The position numbers and the translations under genes were made by a program. Below, in pieces: positions 28,335 to 37,834 of a stretch of 64,000 bases of DNA. How positions within the stretch are numbered: position 1 is the first letter of the stretch; each line of letters opens with the position of its first letter. A model generated the notes under the pieces. That model made no database searches. It had not been told where the DNA came from and worked only from the letters and a program-made list of their open reading frames with translations. The DNA lies in contig NZ_JAFIQT010000001.1 of the NCBI RefSeq assembly GCF_017355935.1, forward strand, positions 2,170,001-2,234,000. Reading direction: 5' to 3'. Source of the DNA: Telluribacter humicola (GTDB lineage Bacteria > Bacteroidota > Bacteroidia > Cytophagales > Spirosomataceae).

Positions 28335-29057
28335 ATGCCGCGTAACCATTCCTTCCGATTCAAGCAGTTTACCGTACAGCAGGACCTGTGCGCCATGAAG
28401 GTATGCACCGATGCCTGCGTGCTGGGGGCGTGGGCGGAGGTAGATGGGGCCCAAAAAATCCTGGACATTGGCACCGGGACCGGACTGCTATCCCTGATGG
28501 TAGCGAAGCGTACCACCTCCGCCCGGATTGATGCCATCGAGCTGGATGGAGCCGCCGCGCAACAAGCCCACAATAATGTAGCCAAGAGCCCTTTTGCCGA
28601 ACGGATACAGGTCATTCCTACCGCTATTCAGCAGTACCGGCCGGGGGAGCTTTACGACTGCATTATTACCAATCCACCCTTCTATCAGGCTGATCTTCGT
28701 TCACCCGACGCGGGTGTCAATCAGGCGCACCACGCGCAGGACCTAACCTTTGCCGAACTGCTACTAGCCATAGACAGGCTCCTGAAAAAGAGTGGCGTAT
28801 GGAATGTGCTGCTACCGGTGGAGGAGAGTGATCTGTTACAGCAACTGGCAGAGGCAAAGGGCTGGGTACCCAGGCACCAGCTACTGCTTACTCACCAGCC
28901 GGGCCGGAAGCCATTCAGGATGCTGAGTACCTACGTGCATAATGAACGGGGGGCTGTAACTAATATGAAAAAAGAATTGTTTATTTACGAAACCGATGGC
29001 CGGACCTACTCCCCGGAGTTTCGTGAGCTGTTGAAAGAGTTTTACATTATTTTCTGA
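28335..29057 (+). CDS. trmN6: tRNA1(Val) (adenine(37)-N6)-methyltransferase
   Basis: This 240-residue SAM-dependent methyltransferase probably modifies A37 of tRNA-Val (YfiC/TrmN6 family). Visible features are the N-terminal FRFKQFTVQQDLCAMKVCTDACVLGAW (the family's KV.TDA segment), the SAM motif LDIGTGTGLLSLMVA and the catalytic NPPF at 113-116, which marks N6-adenine or exocyclic-amine methyltransferases. The next gene, a glycosyltransferase, starts 14 bases after the stop, so cotranscription is likely although the functions are unrelated. Confidence 0.88.
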   Translation: MPRNHSFRFKQFTVQQDLCAMKVCTDACVLGAWAEVDGAQKILDIGTGTGLLSLMVAKRTTSARIDAIELDGAAAQQAHNNVAKSPFAERIQVIPTAIQQYRPGELYDCIITNPPFYQADLRSPDAGVNQAHHAQDLTFAELLLAIDRLLKKSGVWNVLLPVEESDLLQQLAEAKGWVPRHQLLLTHQPGRKPFRMLSTYVHNERGAVTNMKKELFIYETDGRTYSPEFRELLKEFYIIF

Positions 29058-29071
29058 ATAAAGATATTTCC

Positions 29072-30112
29072 GTGTCCGAAAGAGAATCCATATCGCTACG
29101 GCAACCCAATACCAGTATCCGCCCGTCCAAATCCGAACCATCCGTTCAGGTATCGGTAGTGGTGCCTCTCTACAATGAGGATGAGTCATTGCCTGAACTT
29201 CACGATTGGATCGTGCGGGTCATGAAAGAAAACGGGTATACCTACGAAATCCTGTTCATTGACGATGGCAGCCGCGACCGCTCATGGAGTGTTGTTGAAG
29301 CGCTATCAGCCCGGAATCCGCACGTGCGTGGTATCCGTTTCTCCCGTAACTATGGCAAAACTGCTGCTCTGCAGACTGGCTTTCAGACCATCAACGGCAG
29401 AGTGGTCATTACTATGGATGCTGACATGCAGGACAGTCCTGACGAGATACCGGGCCTGTACAAGATGATTACTGAGGAAGGCTATGACCTGGTATCGGGC
29501 TGGAAAAAGAAACGCTACGACCCCCTGAGCAAAACCATTCCGACCAAGCTATTCAACGCTGCTACGCGGGCTATTTCGGATGTACATCTGCATGACTTTA
29601 ACTGCGGCCTCAAAGCCTACCGCTGCGAAGTGGTCAAGAATATGATCATCTATGGGGAGATGCACCGCTACATACCCGTAATAGCCAAGTGGAATGGCTA
29701 CGACCGCATCGGCGAAAAGGTAGTACAGCACCGAGCCCGCAAGTACGGTACCACCAAGTTCGGATTAGAGCGCTTTATCTACGGCTTTCTGGACCTGCTG
29801 TCTATTGCCTTTGTCAATAAGTTTGGCCGTCGTCCGATGCACTTCTTTGGTAGCATGGGCATCCTGATGTTCTTCTTCGGGTCACTGATCACTGTGTGGC
29901 TCATTGGTGAGAAGCTCTGGAAGATATACATGCTGCAGCCTTACCGAAACGTTACCGACAACCCGCTGTTTTTCCTGGCGCTGGTCGTGATCATCCTGGG
30001 GACTCAGTTCTTCCTGGGAGGCTTTATCGGCGAGTTATTCGTTAAGCAATCCGTCAAGAAGTCGGGGGATTATGTGATTGCTGACATCGTTGGCGAAGAG
30101 CAGAATCAGTAA
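29072..30112 (+). CDS. Family 2 glycosyltransferase, polyprenyl-phosphate type
   Basis: This 346-residue enzyme starts at a GTG. After a 25-residue hydrophilic leader comes the GT2 domain (VSVVVPLYNEDESLPEL, FIDDGSRDRSW, MDADMQDSPDEIP with the metal-binding DAD, then YDLVSGWKKKR), followed by two hydrophobic C-terminal segments. The layout matches DPM1/GtrB/ArnC-like transferases that load a sugar on undecaprenyl phosphate at the cytoplasmic face of the inner membrane. The sugar is unknown. It probably shares a transcript with trmN6 and ends at a strong terminator. Confidence 0.88.
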   Translation: MSERESISLRQPNTSIRPSKSEPSVQVSVVVPLYNEDESLPELHDWIVRVMKENGYTYEILFIDDGSRDRSWSVVEALSARNPHVRGIRFSRNYGKTAALQTGFQTINGRVVITMDADMQDSPDEIPGLYKMITEEGYDLVSGWKKKRYDPLSKTIPTKLFNAATRAISDVHLHDFNCGLKAYRCEVVKNMIIYGEMHRYIPVIAKWNGYDRIGEKVVQHRARKYGTTKFGLERFIYGFLDLLSIAFVNKFGRRPMHFFGSMGILMFFFGSLITVWLIGEKLWKIYMLQPYRNVTDNPLFFLALVVIILGTQFFLGGFIGELFVKQSVKKSGDYVIADIVGEEQNQ

Positions 30113-30144
30113 GCAGTATTCAATAATAGTACTGACTATATATC

Positions 30145-30183
30145 AAGAAAGCGCAGTCTTCCCGGAAGTCTGCGCTTTCTTAT
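30145..30183. terminator. Bidirectional terminator between GT2 and serine hydrolase genes
   Basis: A 12-base stem (AAGAAAGCGCAG at 30145-30156 with CTGCGCTTTCTT at 30170-30181) extends by five more pairs after one mismatch; it lies between convergent genes. Confidence 0.82.
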
Positions 30184-30211
30184 TAGTGTGGATATAGCAG
30201 AAAGTATTCTT

Positions 30212-31387
30212 TTAATGAAGCAGGGCTTCTATTACCTCATCTTTTAGGTTCTCAGTCAGTCCTACAAATTGGCTTTCGGTTACGGTGCCTACATTAGTGG
30301 CCAGGAACAGGTACAGGTCGTGCTCGGGGAAGTAGAGCATAGCACACCCGGCTCCCAGTCCGGCTCCACCGTGACCATAGGCGACGTGTCTGCCTAGCTC
30401 AATATGAAACATCCCCATGCCGTAGGTAGGCTTGCCGTTCTTGTCGTTGACCCAGGTTTTCATCAGCGCCAGGGATGAGGGCTTCAGCAATTTCCCTTCC
30501 ATCAGAGCTTTATTGAATTTAACCACATCCAGGGGCGTCGCTACCATTCCATCATCCCCGATCATGGAGCTCACATTCGCCTTCTGCATGGCTGAGTTAT
30601 TCTCCAAAGTACCCGTTCCAAACCGGTCCCAGTAGGTATTGACCAGCCTGGGAGCCTGTAAATAGTTAGGCGTGTTGTAGTACAGGGTATTGTCCAGGTG
30701 GAGTGGGGCCAGGATGTTCTGCCGGATATAGGCGGCGTGGTCGTCGGTAATGGCATCAACAGCCAGAGCCAGCAGCATGTAGTTGGTGTTGGTGTACTGG
30801 TACTTTGCCCCCGGCTCATACTGCAGGGGTTTTCCTTTGATAAAGCCGAGCAGTTCTTCCTTCGAAAACGTATGTCTGGGGTGCTGCAGCAGGTACGTTA
30901 CATAGCTCGGATCTTCGGTGTACTCGGTGACGCCGGAGGTATGATTTAGCAGCATCCTCACGGTGATCTTTTCTCCATCCGTCGGGTACCCTTTGTAGGG
31001 CAGAGGTAAGTAGCTGCTGATGGATTGGTCCAGATCTATCTTGCCCGCTTCGTACAGTTGCAGTACCGCTACGGCCATGTACGTTTTGCTTACACTTTGC
31101 AGGTACTGCAGCTGACAGATCTGCATGGGAGTCTTATCCTCTATTTTAGCGAAGCCCGAGCTACCTGCCCAGAAACCTTCCTGAGGAGAATAAACAGCCA
31201 TTGCTACGCCGGGCAAGCCCAGACGGGTGTACTTGTTCATTAGGTTCTGGAGGGCTTCGCTGCCTGAGTACCCGCTGTTGATCGGATCGTTACTGACGCA
31301 GACCGATTCGACGGGTTCACTGAATTGTTCGGGCGTACAGCCTTTGGCCAGTAGCACCAGTAGGCTTAAAATTAAGATATGTTTCAT
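30212..31387 (-). CDS. Beta-lactamase-fold serine hydrolase lipoprotein (class C/PBP-like)
   Basis: This 391-residue protein begins with a lipoprotein signal (LLAKGC, Cys17). The serine beta-lactamase/DD-peptidase fold is shown by S-x-x-K at 98-101 (SVSK), Y-x-N at 198-200 (YTN) and a C-terminal HGGAGLG replacing K-T-G. Such proteins are esterases, D-aminopeptidases or carboxypeptidases more often than true beta-lactamases; the HxG triad and lipid anchor favour an envelope hydrolase. The next gene downstream in transcription is not on this strand; upstream lies the small OMP-like gene, 24 bases away. Confidence 0.88.
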   Translation of the reverse strand: MKHILILSLLVLLAKGCTPEQFSEPVESVCVSNDPINSGYSGSEALQNLMNKYTRLGLPGVAMAVYSPQEGFWAGSSGFAKIEDKTPMQICQLQYLQSVSKTYMAVAVLQLYEAGKIDLDQSISSYLPLPYKGYPTDGEKITVRMLLNHTSGVTEYTEDPSYVTYLLQHPRHTFSKEELLGFIKGKPLQYEPGAKYQYTNTNYMLLALAVDAITDDHAAYIRQNILAPLHLDNTLYYNTPNYLQAPRLVNTYWDRFGTGTLENNSAMQKANVSSMIGDDGMVATPLDVVKFNKALMEGKLLKPSSLALMKTWVNDKNGKPTYGMGMFHIELGRHVAYGHGGAGLGAGCAMLYFPEHDLYLFLATNVGTVTESQFVGLTENLKDEVIEALLH

Positions 31388-31411
31388 GGCTAATGAGTAG
31401 TAGGTAGAGAG

Positions 31412-31999
31412 TTAAAAATGGATTCTGGATCCGGCCTGTAGGAGTTGGTTAGGAATAAGGGGGGCCGACGGGTTGTAGCCGCCCGCTACGAACAACTGGT
31501 AGCTGATAAAGGGAGAAATAGGCAAACCTCTGGAAGGATTCAAACCTACCGAAATACCTACCGGCACTACGGGAAGCCACTTGCCGCTGTTCCTGGCCTG
31601 CACCCACTCTCCGTTGGCAGGGCGCCAGCTATCGGTTGGGTGGTGGATGTACCAGCTACCTATACCTGCTTTCACCTCCGTGTAAAGGGCACCGGCTATG
31701 TGGGGGCACCAGGCGGTTTGTGTCATGACGATCATACCGCTGCCCACCGGACGGTTGCTTTGCCATCCCACGCTCAGCTGTTGTACGAGGGTACTCTTTC
31801 GGTTTAGGCGAAGCTCGGTTCCGACAAATACCCCTACATTCGAAAAGCTGCTCCTGACGTCCCGGAGCGGGAGGGCCAGGGAGTGAAACTGTATACCTAC
31901 CGTTAAGGGGAAGTTGCGGTAGGTGGGAGAGTATTTTTCCTGTGCTAAAGCGCAGGTGGTAGCCCAAAGGCAGAAGCTAAGAAGAATAAATTTTTTCAT
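31412..31999 (-). CDS. Putative outer-membrane protein, unknown family
   Basis: This protein of about 195 residues has a signal peptide (MKKFILLSFCLWATTCALAQ). The ATG at 31999 is chosen because it starts this signal; an earlier start adds 29 residues with no sense. The mature part has repeated aromatic/glycine strand-like segments and ends with SRIHF, so a small outer-membrane barrel is likely. It is 24 bases upstream of the serine hydrolase lipoprotein gene on the same strand, which suggests cotranscription. No family is recognised. Confidence 0.65.
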   Translation of the reverse strand: MKKFILLSFCLWATTCALAQEKYSPTYRNFPLTVGIQFHSLALPLRDVRSSFSNVGVFVGTELRLNRKSTLVQQLSVGWQSNRPVGSGMIVMTQTAWCPHIAGALYTEVKAGIGSWYIHHPTDSWRPANGEWVQARNSGKWLPVVPVGISVGLNPSRGLPISPFISYQLFVAGGYNPSAPLIPNQLLQAGSRIHF

Positions 32000-32114
32000 G
32001 GCTATAAAGTTTTGATCTGGCAAACTTACCTGCCACTTAGGGCTCAAAACAAGCCATGAAGCGCCAAATCCGGCGAAATGCAGCATTTATTCCCATGTAA
32101 TGCAGTCCAGCAGA

Positions 32115-32963
32115 CTACGAAAGTGCAAACCATTCCTTGAAAGCAGGAGCTTTCAGACGACTGGCCGTCACAGAATCCGGGAGTGTTGGCGAGGGGAGTA
32201 GCAGTACATGGATCTTGCTGTGGTCGGCCCGCTCGAAGCCGCGGATCATACCGCGATGGATAATGTACTGCCGGTTGATTCGGAAGAAAGAGTGTCTGGG
32301 TAGTTGCTCTTCTACCTTGTCCAGCGACTGGTCCAGGAGGTACTTTTCGCCGGTCCCATTGCAGACTACCGTATATTCACCATCTACATAAAAGCCTGAG
32401 ATCTCTTCAAAGTGGAGGAGGAGGTCCTTCTTACCGAATCGTACCATCAGCCCCGTCTGGTCCGGCTTTGGTTCTTCTACGACAGGTACCGGGGCTCTTT
32501 GCTCTTCTGCCTGTTGCCATAGGTCATAGAAGAAGAAACCAATGTATATGCCATTGACCACGAAGTTCCAGATCACAAAGAGAAACATGGTCTTGGTGTA
32601 GAAGCCCAGCGGAATAGGATCTCCTCCGGCCAGCCAGTTGACCAGCTCGGTAAGGAACGACAGGACCACCACGGTAGACAGCGAGGTACCTATAAGCTGG
32701 AGCAGGATTCGTTTGAGGGGCGCTTCGGTGTAGGGTAGGGCATCGTCCAGGTAGCGAATGATGCTGCGAATAGCCCCCCAGGCAGCGTAGCCTTCCAGTG
32801 TATCGATACAAAAGGTAGCGACGTAAAACCAGCTAAGCGAGATGGTATCGTAGGTAAGGTAGAAATTCAGGGAGTTGATGAGCGGAATCAGGACCAGGAA
32901 GAGCTTGACGTCATTGACGCTTTTCCGGTAATAAAAACGGGGGTGATCCATTGCTAACATCAT
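32115..32963 (-). CDS. Membrane-anchored LytTR-family transcriptional regulator
   Basis: This 282-residue protein has four hydrophobic segments in the first 155 residues, a linker rich in Pro and Glu, and a C-terminal LytTR DNA-binding domain (about 180-280: VRFGKKDLLLHFEEISGFYVDGEYTVV, then PRHSFFRINRQYIIHRGMI). LytTR domains usually follow response-regulator receivers; here a membrane domain replaces the receiver, so sensing may be direct at the inner membrane. It lies just upstream, on the same strand, of the OMP-like and serine hydrolase genes, which are candidate targets. Confidence 0.85.
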   Translation of the reverse strand: MMLAMDHPRFYYRKSVNDVKLFLVLIPLINSLNFYLTYDTISLSWFYVATFCIDTLEGYAAWGAIRSIIRYLDDALPYTEAPLKRILLQLIGTSLSTVVVLSFLTELVNWLAGGDPIPLGFYTKTMFLFVIWNFVVNGIYIGFFFYDLWQQAEEQRAPVPVVEEPKPDQTGLMVRFGKKDLLLHFEEISGFYVDGEYTVVCNGTGEKYLLDQSLDKVEEQLPRHSFFRINRQYIIHRGMIRGFERADHSKIHVLLLPSPTLPDSVTASRLKAPAFKEWFALS

Positions 32964-33053
32964 TTACTCAATTTACTAGTCTGGTGCTATCTGCTCCACT
33001 ATATCCGGGTTACTACACCCAGAAGTACCTGTTCTCCGACCAAGATCCTGATT

Positions 33054-33659
33054 CTATTCTTTTACCTGCTCTACCAGTTCCAGTCTTTTTACAATACTTC
33101 CCTTCGCTAAGAGAGTACCTGGTGACAGAACGGCGTTGGCTCCGATCTTGGAATTGTCTCCTACCAGAGACCCAAACTTAGTCACTTTTGTGTCGATGGG
33201 TTCGGAGTTGATGAGGACAAAGATAGCCTTATTCTCTCGTTCATTGTAGTGGTTGGCGGTGACCGAACCTGCTTCAAAGTTTACGTTACTGCCGATCAGG
33301 CTGTCGCCGATAAAGTTGAAGTGAGCGATGGCGCTGTTTTCAAATAGAACTGCTGATTTGATCTCACAACCTGCCCCAATCTTAACGTTTTCGGTCAGGT
33401 ATACTCCATTGCGCAGGTACGAGTTAGCGCCAATAAAGCAGTTTTTCCCGACTATGACCGGCGGCTTCAGTACCACGTTGGGTTCCACCACGGCTGTTTT
33501 ATGAATGGCAACAGAACCGTCTATGACAAAATCCTCATCAAGTGTGGGAATGATGTCCTCTATCAGGTGCGTAATCTCCGATATGATTTCCCAGGGGTTT
33601 TTTCCCGGTTGATCCAGCCATTTCAAGAAGCTGGCTATGTACTCACTGCTATCTAACAT
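33054..33659 (-). CDS. Left-handed beta-helix (hexapeptide-repeat) transferase-like protein
   Basis: This 201-residue protein has a helical N-terminal part (EYIASFLKWLDQPGKNPWEIISEI) and a hexapeptide-repeat beta-helix (about 60-195), with rungs such as IHKTAVVEPNVVLKPPVIVGKNCFIGANSYLRNG. This resembles the C-terminal half of GlmU and sugar-nucleotide transferases, without any nucleotidyltransferase domain. It may be an acyltransferase or a regulatory subunit. The ATG at 33659 is preferred to one 48 bases upstream. The hydrolase gene upstream (33720-34667) is on the same strand 60 bases away. Confidence 0.75.
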   Translation of the reverse strand: MLDSSEYIASFLKWLDQPGKNPWEIISEITHLIEDIIPTLDEDFVIDGSVAIHKTAVVEPNVVLKPPVIVGKNCFIGANSYLRNGVYLTENVKIGAGCEIKSAVLFENSAIAHFNFIGDSLIGSNVNFEAGSVTANHYNERENKAIFVLINSEPIDTKVTKFGSLVGDNSKIGANAVLSPGTLLAKGSIVKRLELVEQVKE

Positions 33660-33719
33660 AGTCACTATTTTTCGAAAGGTACTTAGCTGTGGAATCTTTA
33701 TCAGCAACTATATCACTTT

Positions 33720-34667
33720 TCAACCACCATGGTTCTCCAGGTTGGGCCAGGTTTTGCGGTCCCGGAGGTAGGTGTCAAACCAGTTGATGGTTTGCTGTAA
33801 GTAGTCGGCTCGATGTTCGATGAGCGAGTGCTGTCCACCTTCGTACAGAATGAACCTGAACGGTTGCTTGATCTGGTGAAACTTGTGGACAAGATCCAGT
33901 ACCTGATCGGTAGGTACCCGCCAGTCGGCCGTGCCCTGAAGCATCAGGATCGGGGTTGCCTTGCTGATCTTCTCCGCTACATACACCGCGGAGCGCTCTT
34001 TCAGGACGGGTGAGTGTATATCGGTATAGCCGGGTATGAGGTCTTTGTATACTTCATCAAAGTCGGGGCGGCTTTCCATGAGTTTGACCAGATCAGTAAT
34101 CCCACTGCCTACCACGGCGGCTTTGATTTTGGAAGTACGGGTAAGGGCCAGGTAGGTCATCATGCCCCCCCGGCTCCAACCAAACATCCCGATGCGGGAG
34201 GTATCGGCCTTGGGTACTTCCGCGAGTGCCGGTATCAGGTTTAGTATATCATTCACATCTTTTCCGCCAAACTCTTCTTTGCCTTCGCCGCCATCATTTC
34301 CCCTGTACTGGCTGGCTATGATCACATACCCCTTACTACTCAGATCCCCCAGGCCTCGCAGGATAAAGCTTTCGTCTGTAATCTTGCCAAACTCTTTGTT
34401 GCCGCCCCTGTTATAAATAATACCTGGGTAGGTACCCGCCTGTCTGGGCACCGCCAGATACCCCTTCACCTTCAGTCCATCTGAGAGGTACGTAATATGG
34501 TAGAAGTCGACGGTGGAAAGTATAGACCTGATACGGGGAGCGATCTTCGCCAGGCTATCTATGCTTTTAGTGGAGAGGGTAATAGGTACCTGCTCAATGA
34601 TCTTTTTGGTCTGTGACCGGGCCGAAAGGCAGAGTAGTATAAGCAGTAGGGAGTAGACGTATTTCAT
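33720..34667 (-). CDS. Secreted alpha/beta hydrolase, prolyl-oligopeptidase (S9)-like
   Basis: This 315-residue enzyme has a signal peptide (about 1-18, LSARSQ) and an alpha/beta-hydrolase fold. The triad is Ser165 in GWSRGG, Asp248 in GTADWRVP and His280 in GGQHSL. It lacks the N-terminal beta-propeller of full prolyl oligopeptidases and corresponds to the catalytic domain alone, as in acylaminoacyl-peptidase-like esterases. It acts in the periplasm on an unknown peptide or ester. A candidate promoter lies just upstream. Confidence 0.85.
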   Translation of the reverse strand: MKYVYSLLLILLCLSARSQTKKIIEQVPITLSTKSIDSLAKIAPRIRSILSTVDFYHITYLSDGLKVKGYLAVPRQAGTYPGIIYNRGGNKEFGKITDESFILRGLGDLSSKGYVIIASQYRGNDGGEGKEEFGGKDVNDILNLIPALAEVPKADTSRIGMFGWSRGGMMTYLALTRTSKIKAAVVGSGITDLVKLMESRPDFDEVYKDLIPGYTDIHSPVLKERSAVYVAEKISKATPILMLQGTADWRVPTDQVLDLVHKFHQIKQPFRFILYEGGQHSLIEHRADYLQQTINWFDTYLRDRKTWPNLENHGG

Positions 34668-34995
34668 AGTGGATGTTATATAGGTACAAAGATAAGAGAG
34701 TCACCCATTGCTGCTCGCGGCGGTCAGGCTGATAACAATAAATAATGTACTGCTCTGAATCAGGAAGTGGACTGGTACTTGTACTGACTCATATACTGAA
34801 TAGGATCAAGTCTTTTGCTGGTATACTCTTAACCCACTTTTTGAGGGTATTTGTTCTTGTTTAATCTTGAAATAGTAACATATTCTCTAAGCCTGCCTAC
34901 GTTCGGGAGTAAATGTGAATTTTTTCAGGTATGACTGCTTAGCAGACCCCTTTGTATAAACAGGTAACTTATTTTATTCATTTACTGGTATCGTC
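34668..34995. other. Divergent intergenic region (hydrolase / TonB receptor)
   Basis: These 328 bases hold no credible gene and separate two divergent genes. The minus-strand side contains the -7-like element listed separately. On the plus strand a TTTG near 34950 lies about 20 bases before an AT-rich TTATTTTAT, a weak promoter candidate for the TonB receptor. Confidence 0.5.
34687..34694 (-). promoter_or_regulatory. Candidate -7 promoter element for the S9-like hydrolase gene
   Basis: On the minus strand TATCTTTG matches TAnnTTTG exactly, 20 bases before the hydrolase ATG. No clear -33 TTG accompanies it. Confidence 0.35.
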
Positions 34996-37770
34996 ATGTT
35001 CACTCCGAGAGAAAGAAAAAGAGAAGTAAAGAAAGTATATGGTAACCTGTTGGGGTTACTTTGTTTGAGTCTCCTTTCTTTCCAGTCATTCTCACAAGGT
35101 GTAACTATACAAGGCTCCGTTCAGAACGCTTCGGACAAGTCCATGATGCCGGGCGCAATCATTACTATTCAGAAAGCTACCGAAGAAAAAGCTACCAATG
35201 GTGTGATGACCGATGGCAATGGTGATTTTAAGTTTGATAAAATAGCACCCGGGCAATACCTCGTAAAAATAAACTACCTGGGCTTCAAAGCTCTTTCCCG
35301 GTCGGTAGATGTGGAGGATGAATCCATTGACCTGGGCGTATTGCTATTGGTAGAAGATGCGAATGACCTGCTGGAAGTACAGGTAGTAGGGCAGGTAGCC
35401 ACCGGAGTGCAGCGGGGGGATACCACCCAGTTTAATGCCGCCGCTTTCAAAACGGCCGTGGACGCCAGCGCGCAGGAGTTAATTCAGAAGCTCCCCGGCG
35501 TTACGATGGAAGATGGCAAAGTACAGGCGCAGGGCGAAGACGTACAGCAGATCCTGATCGATGGAAAACCCTACTTTGGTACGGATGTAGCGAAGGCTTT
35601 GCAGAGTCTGCCGGCGGAGGTAATAGCCAATATTCAGATATTTGATAAGAAGAGTGACAAAGCCGAACTAAGCGGATTTGATGATAATGAGCAGCTCAAA
35701 ACCATCAATATTGTTACCAAGCCCAACCGGCGCAAGGGGCAGTTTGGCAAAACAACGGCCGGGTATGGTACCAACGACCGCTATATGCTGGGAGCTAGTG
35801 TCAACCTGTTCAACGAAGACCGCCGGTTCACCATTACCGGGCTGAGCAATAACATCAATACTACTAACTTCACGAGCGATCAGAGTACTCAGGGAGGCGA
35901 CCGGCCCCGCAATGGGATAATAAAAACCAATCTGATCGGGGTGAATTACTCGGATATGTGGGGCTCCAAAGTGGAAGCCAGCGGTAGCTATACCTATAAC
36001 AATCAGCAGAATTTTGGGGTACAGTCCCGCTTTCAGGATTTTGTGAGTCCGGCTGATTCCGGACGGTTTTATAGGGAGAATAGCCAGACCCTGGATAAAG
36101 ATGCCACGCACCGCGCCAACATGCGGATAGACTACAAGATCAATGAGAATAACCGAATCCTGATCCGCCCCAACCTGACTATTCAGGGGGAGGATAACTT
36201 CGCTTATTTCCTGGGACGTACCGAAAATATAGTCAGTCCTCTGAATCAGACGGAGAATACGTCCAACTCCGACAATGCCAGCTTTAACTTCCGAAACATG
36301 CTCTTGTACAGCCACCGGTTTGGCAAGCCGGGGCGTAGCGCTACGATACGATTAAATACCGGATACAGTACCGACAATAACGAGAATTTCCGCCTGGCCG
36401 ACAATGTCTACTTCCGGGAGCCAGATCGGAGCAAGGTACTTAACCAGTACACGGATTACAACCGGACCGGCTATTCGTGGGAAGCAGAACTATCCTACAC
36501 CGAGCCCATCGGCAAAAACGGTCGCATTGAGCTGGAACACGAGCGGGGTAACCGCTTTGATGATTCTGACCGACGGTTGTACGATTACGATGAGCTGACC
36601 GGTAACTATTCGTATCTGAACGTGGGCCTGAGTAATTCATTCAAGAGCGAGTACCTAACTGAAGAGACCGGACTAAGCTATCAGTACCGTACCGATAAGG
36701 TCAGGTTTCAGGTGGAGGGGGAGTACCAGCGGGCTAAGTTAGAGAACGATCAGTTGTATCCAAGTGAGTTTGACATGAACAGGACCTTCAAAAACTTCCT
36801 GCCCTCGGCCCGGTTTGAGTACAAGTTCTCCAAGACCAATAACATCGAGCTCGACTACCGCACCTGGACCGACGCCCCATCTATCAGCCAGTTGCAGAGT
36901 GTATTTAATATCTCAAATCCGCTGTACGTCAGGACGGGTAATCCCAATCTGGTGCAGGCGGTCCAGAACCGGTTCCGGGGCCGGTACCGGGCGCAGAATC
37001 CCGAAAACAACCATACCTTCTTTGCTATGGTAGAGTCGTCGGTGGTGCCTAATTACATAGGTACCAGTACCATCACCGCCCGACGTCCCATCCCTCTGAC
37101 AGTGATAGATACTCTTCAGATCGGTTCACAACTTTCCCGCCCTGTCAACCTGGACGGCTACTGGACCATCCGTACCTTTATGAATTACGGACAACCGATT
37201 AACTTTGTTAAGTCCAAACTGAGCTTGTTTGGCTTTATCAATCACACCCGGCTTCCCAGCCTGATCGATTCCCTGACCAACTACACCTCTACGACCAATT
37301 TCCGGCTGGGCGTATCGCTGAGCAGCAATATCAGCGAATCGCTGGATTTCTATGTAAGCACCCGGTCGGGCTATAATATCGTGAATCGGTCACTTCGGCA
37401 AACCACCGAAAACTACTTCAACCAAAGTACCCGGATGCGATTGACCTGGGTGGCCTGGAAGGGCTTTGTGTACCGTACCGACCTCATTCACCAGCTCAAC
37501 ACGGGTCTATCGGCAGGATTCAATACCAACTACATGATCTGGAACATGAGCATCGGTAAGAAGGTGTTTGCTAATCAGCGCGGCGAGATTAGCCTGAGTG
37601 TGTATGACCTTCTAAAGCAGAACGTCAGTATCCGCCGCAATGTGACGGATATCTACGTGGAGGATGTACAGTCCAATGTACTACAGCGCTACTTCATGCT
37701 AACCTTTACCTATAATCTGCGGCATTTCAGCGGCGGAGCTACTGAGAAGGACTTTGAGCGGCAGCGGTAA
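34996..37770 (+). CDS. TonB-dependent receptor-like outer-membrane protein
   Basis: This 924-residue protein has a basic N-terminus and signal peptide (about 1-34, ending SFSQG), then a carboxypeptidase-regulatory-like domain (about 37-115), a plug-like domain (about 130-235: RGDTTQFNAAAFKT, LIQKLPGVTMEDGKVQAQGEDVQQILIDGKPYF) and a large outer-membrane barrel of the OMP_b-brl_3 type. This variant is distinct from SusC. No SusD partner is adjacent, which suggests transport of peptides, metal complexes or another ligand. Strong terminator at the 3' end. Confidence 0.9.
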   Translation: MFTPRERKREVKKVYGNLLGLLCLSLLSFQSFSQGVTIQGSVQNASDKSMMPGAIITIQKATEEKATNGVMTDGNGDFKFDKIAPGQYLVKINYLGFKALSRSVDVEDESIDLGVLLLVEDANDLLEVQVVGQVATGVQRGDTTQFNAAAFKTAVDASAQELIQKLPGVTMEDGKVQAQGEDVQQILIDGKPYFGTDVAKALQSLPAEVIANIQIFDKKSDKAELSGFDDNEQLKTINIVTKPNRRKGQFGKTTAGYGTNDRYMLGASVNLFNEDRRFTITGLSNNINTTNFTSDQSTQGGDRPRNGIIKTNLIGVNYSDMWGSKVEASGSYTYNNQQNFGVQSRFQDFVSPADSGRFYRENSQTLDKDATHRANMRIDYKINENNRILIRPNLTIQGEDNFAYFLGRTENIVSPLNQTENTSNSDNASFNFRNMLLYSHRFGKPGRSATIRLNTGYSTDNNENFRLADNVYFREPDRSKVLNQYTDYNRTGYSWEAELSYTEPIGKNGRIELEHERGNRFDDSDRRLYDYDELTGNYSYLNVGLSNSFKSEYLTEETGLSYQYRTDKVRFQVEGEYQRAKLENDQLYPSEFDMNRTFKNFLPSARFEYKFSKTNNIELDYRTWTDAPSISQLQSVFNISNPLYVRTGNPNLVQAVQNRFRGRYRAQNPENNHTFFAMVESSVVPNYIGTSTITARRPIPLTVIDTLQIGSQLSRPVNLDGYWTIRTFMNYGQPINFVKSKLSLFGFINHTRLPSLIDSLTNYTSTTNFRLGVSLSSNISESLDFYVSTRSGYNIVNRSLRQTTENYFNQSTRMRLTWVAWKGFVYRTDLIHQLNTGLSAGFNTNYMIWNMSIGKKVFANQRGEISLSVYDLLKQNVSIRRNVTDIYVEDVQSNVLQRYFMLTFTYNLRHFSGGATEKDFERQR

Positions 37771-37796
37771 TCAATTGGTGTAAATAGCAACTATTT

Positions 37797-37823
37797 AACG
37801 CCCGGCCTCGGCCGGGCGTTTTT
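37797..37823. terminator. Bidirectional terminator after TonB receptor gene
   Basis: GC-rich hairpin AACGCCCGGCC / GGCCGGGCGTT (37797-37820) followed by T residues, between convergent genes. Confidence 0.8.
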
Positions 37824-37834
37824 GTTTTATATAG

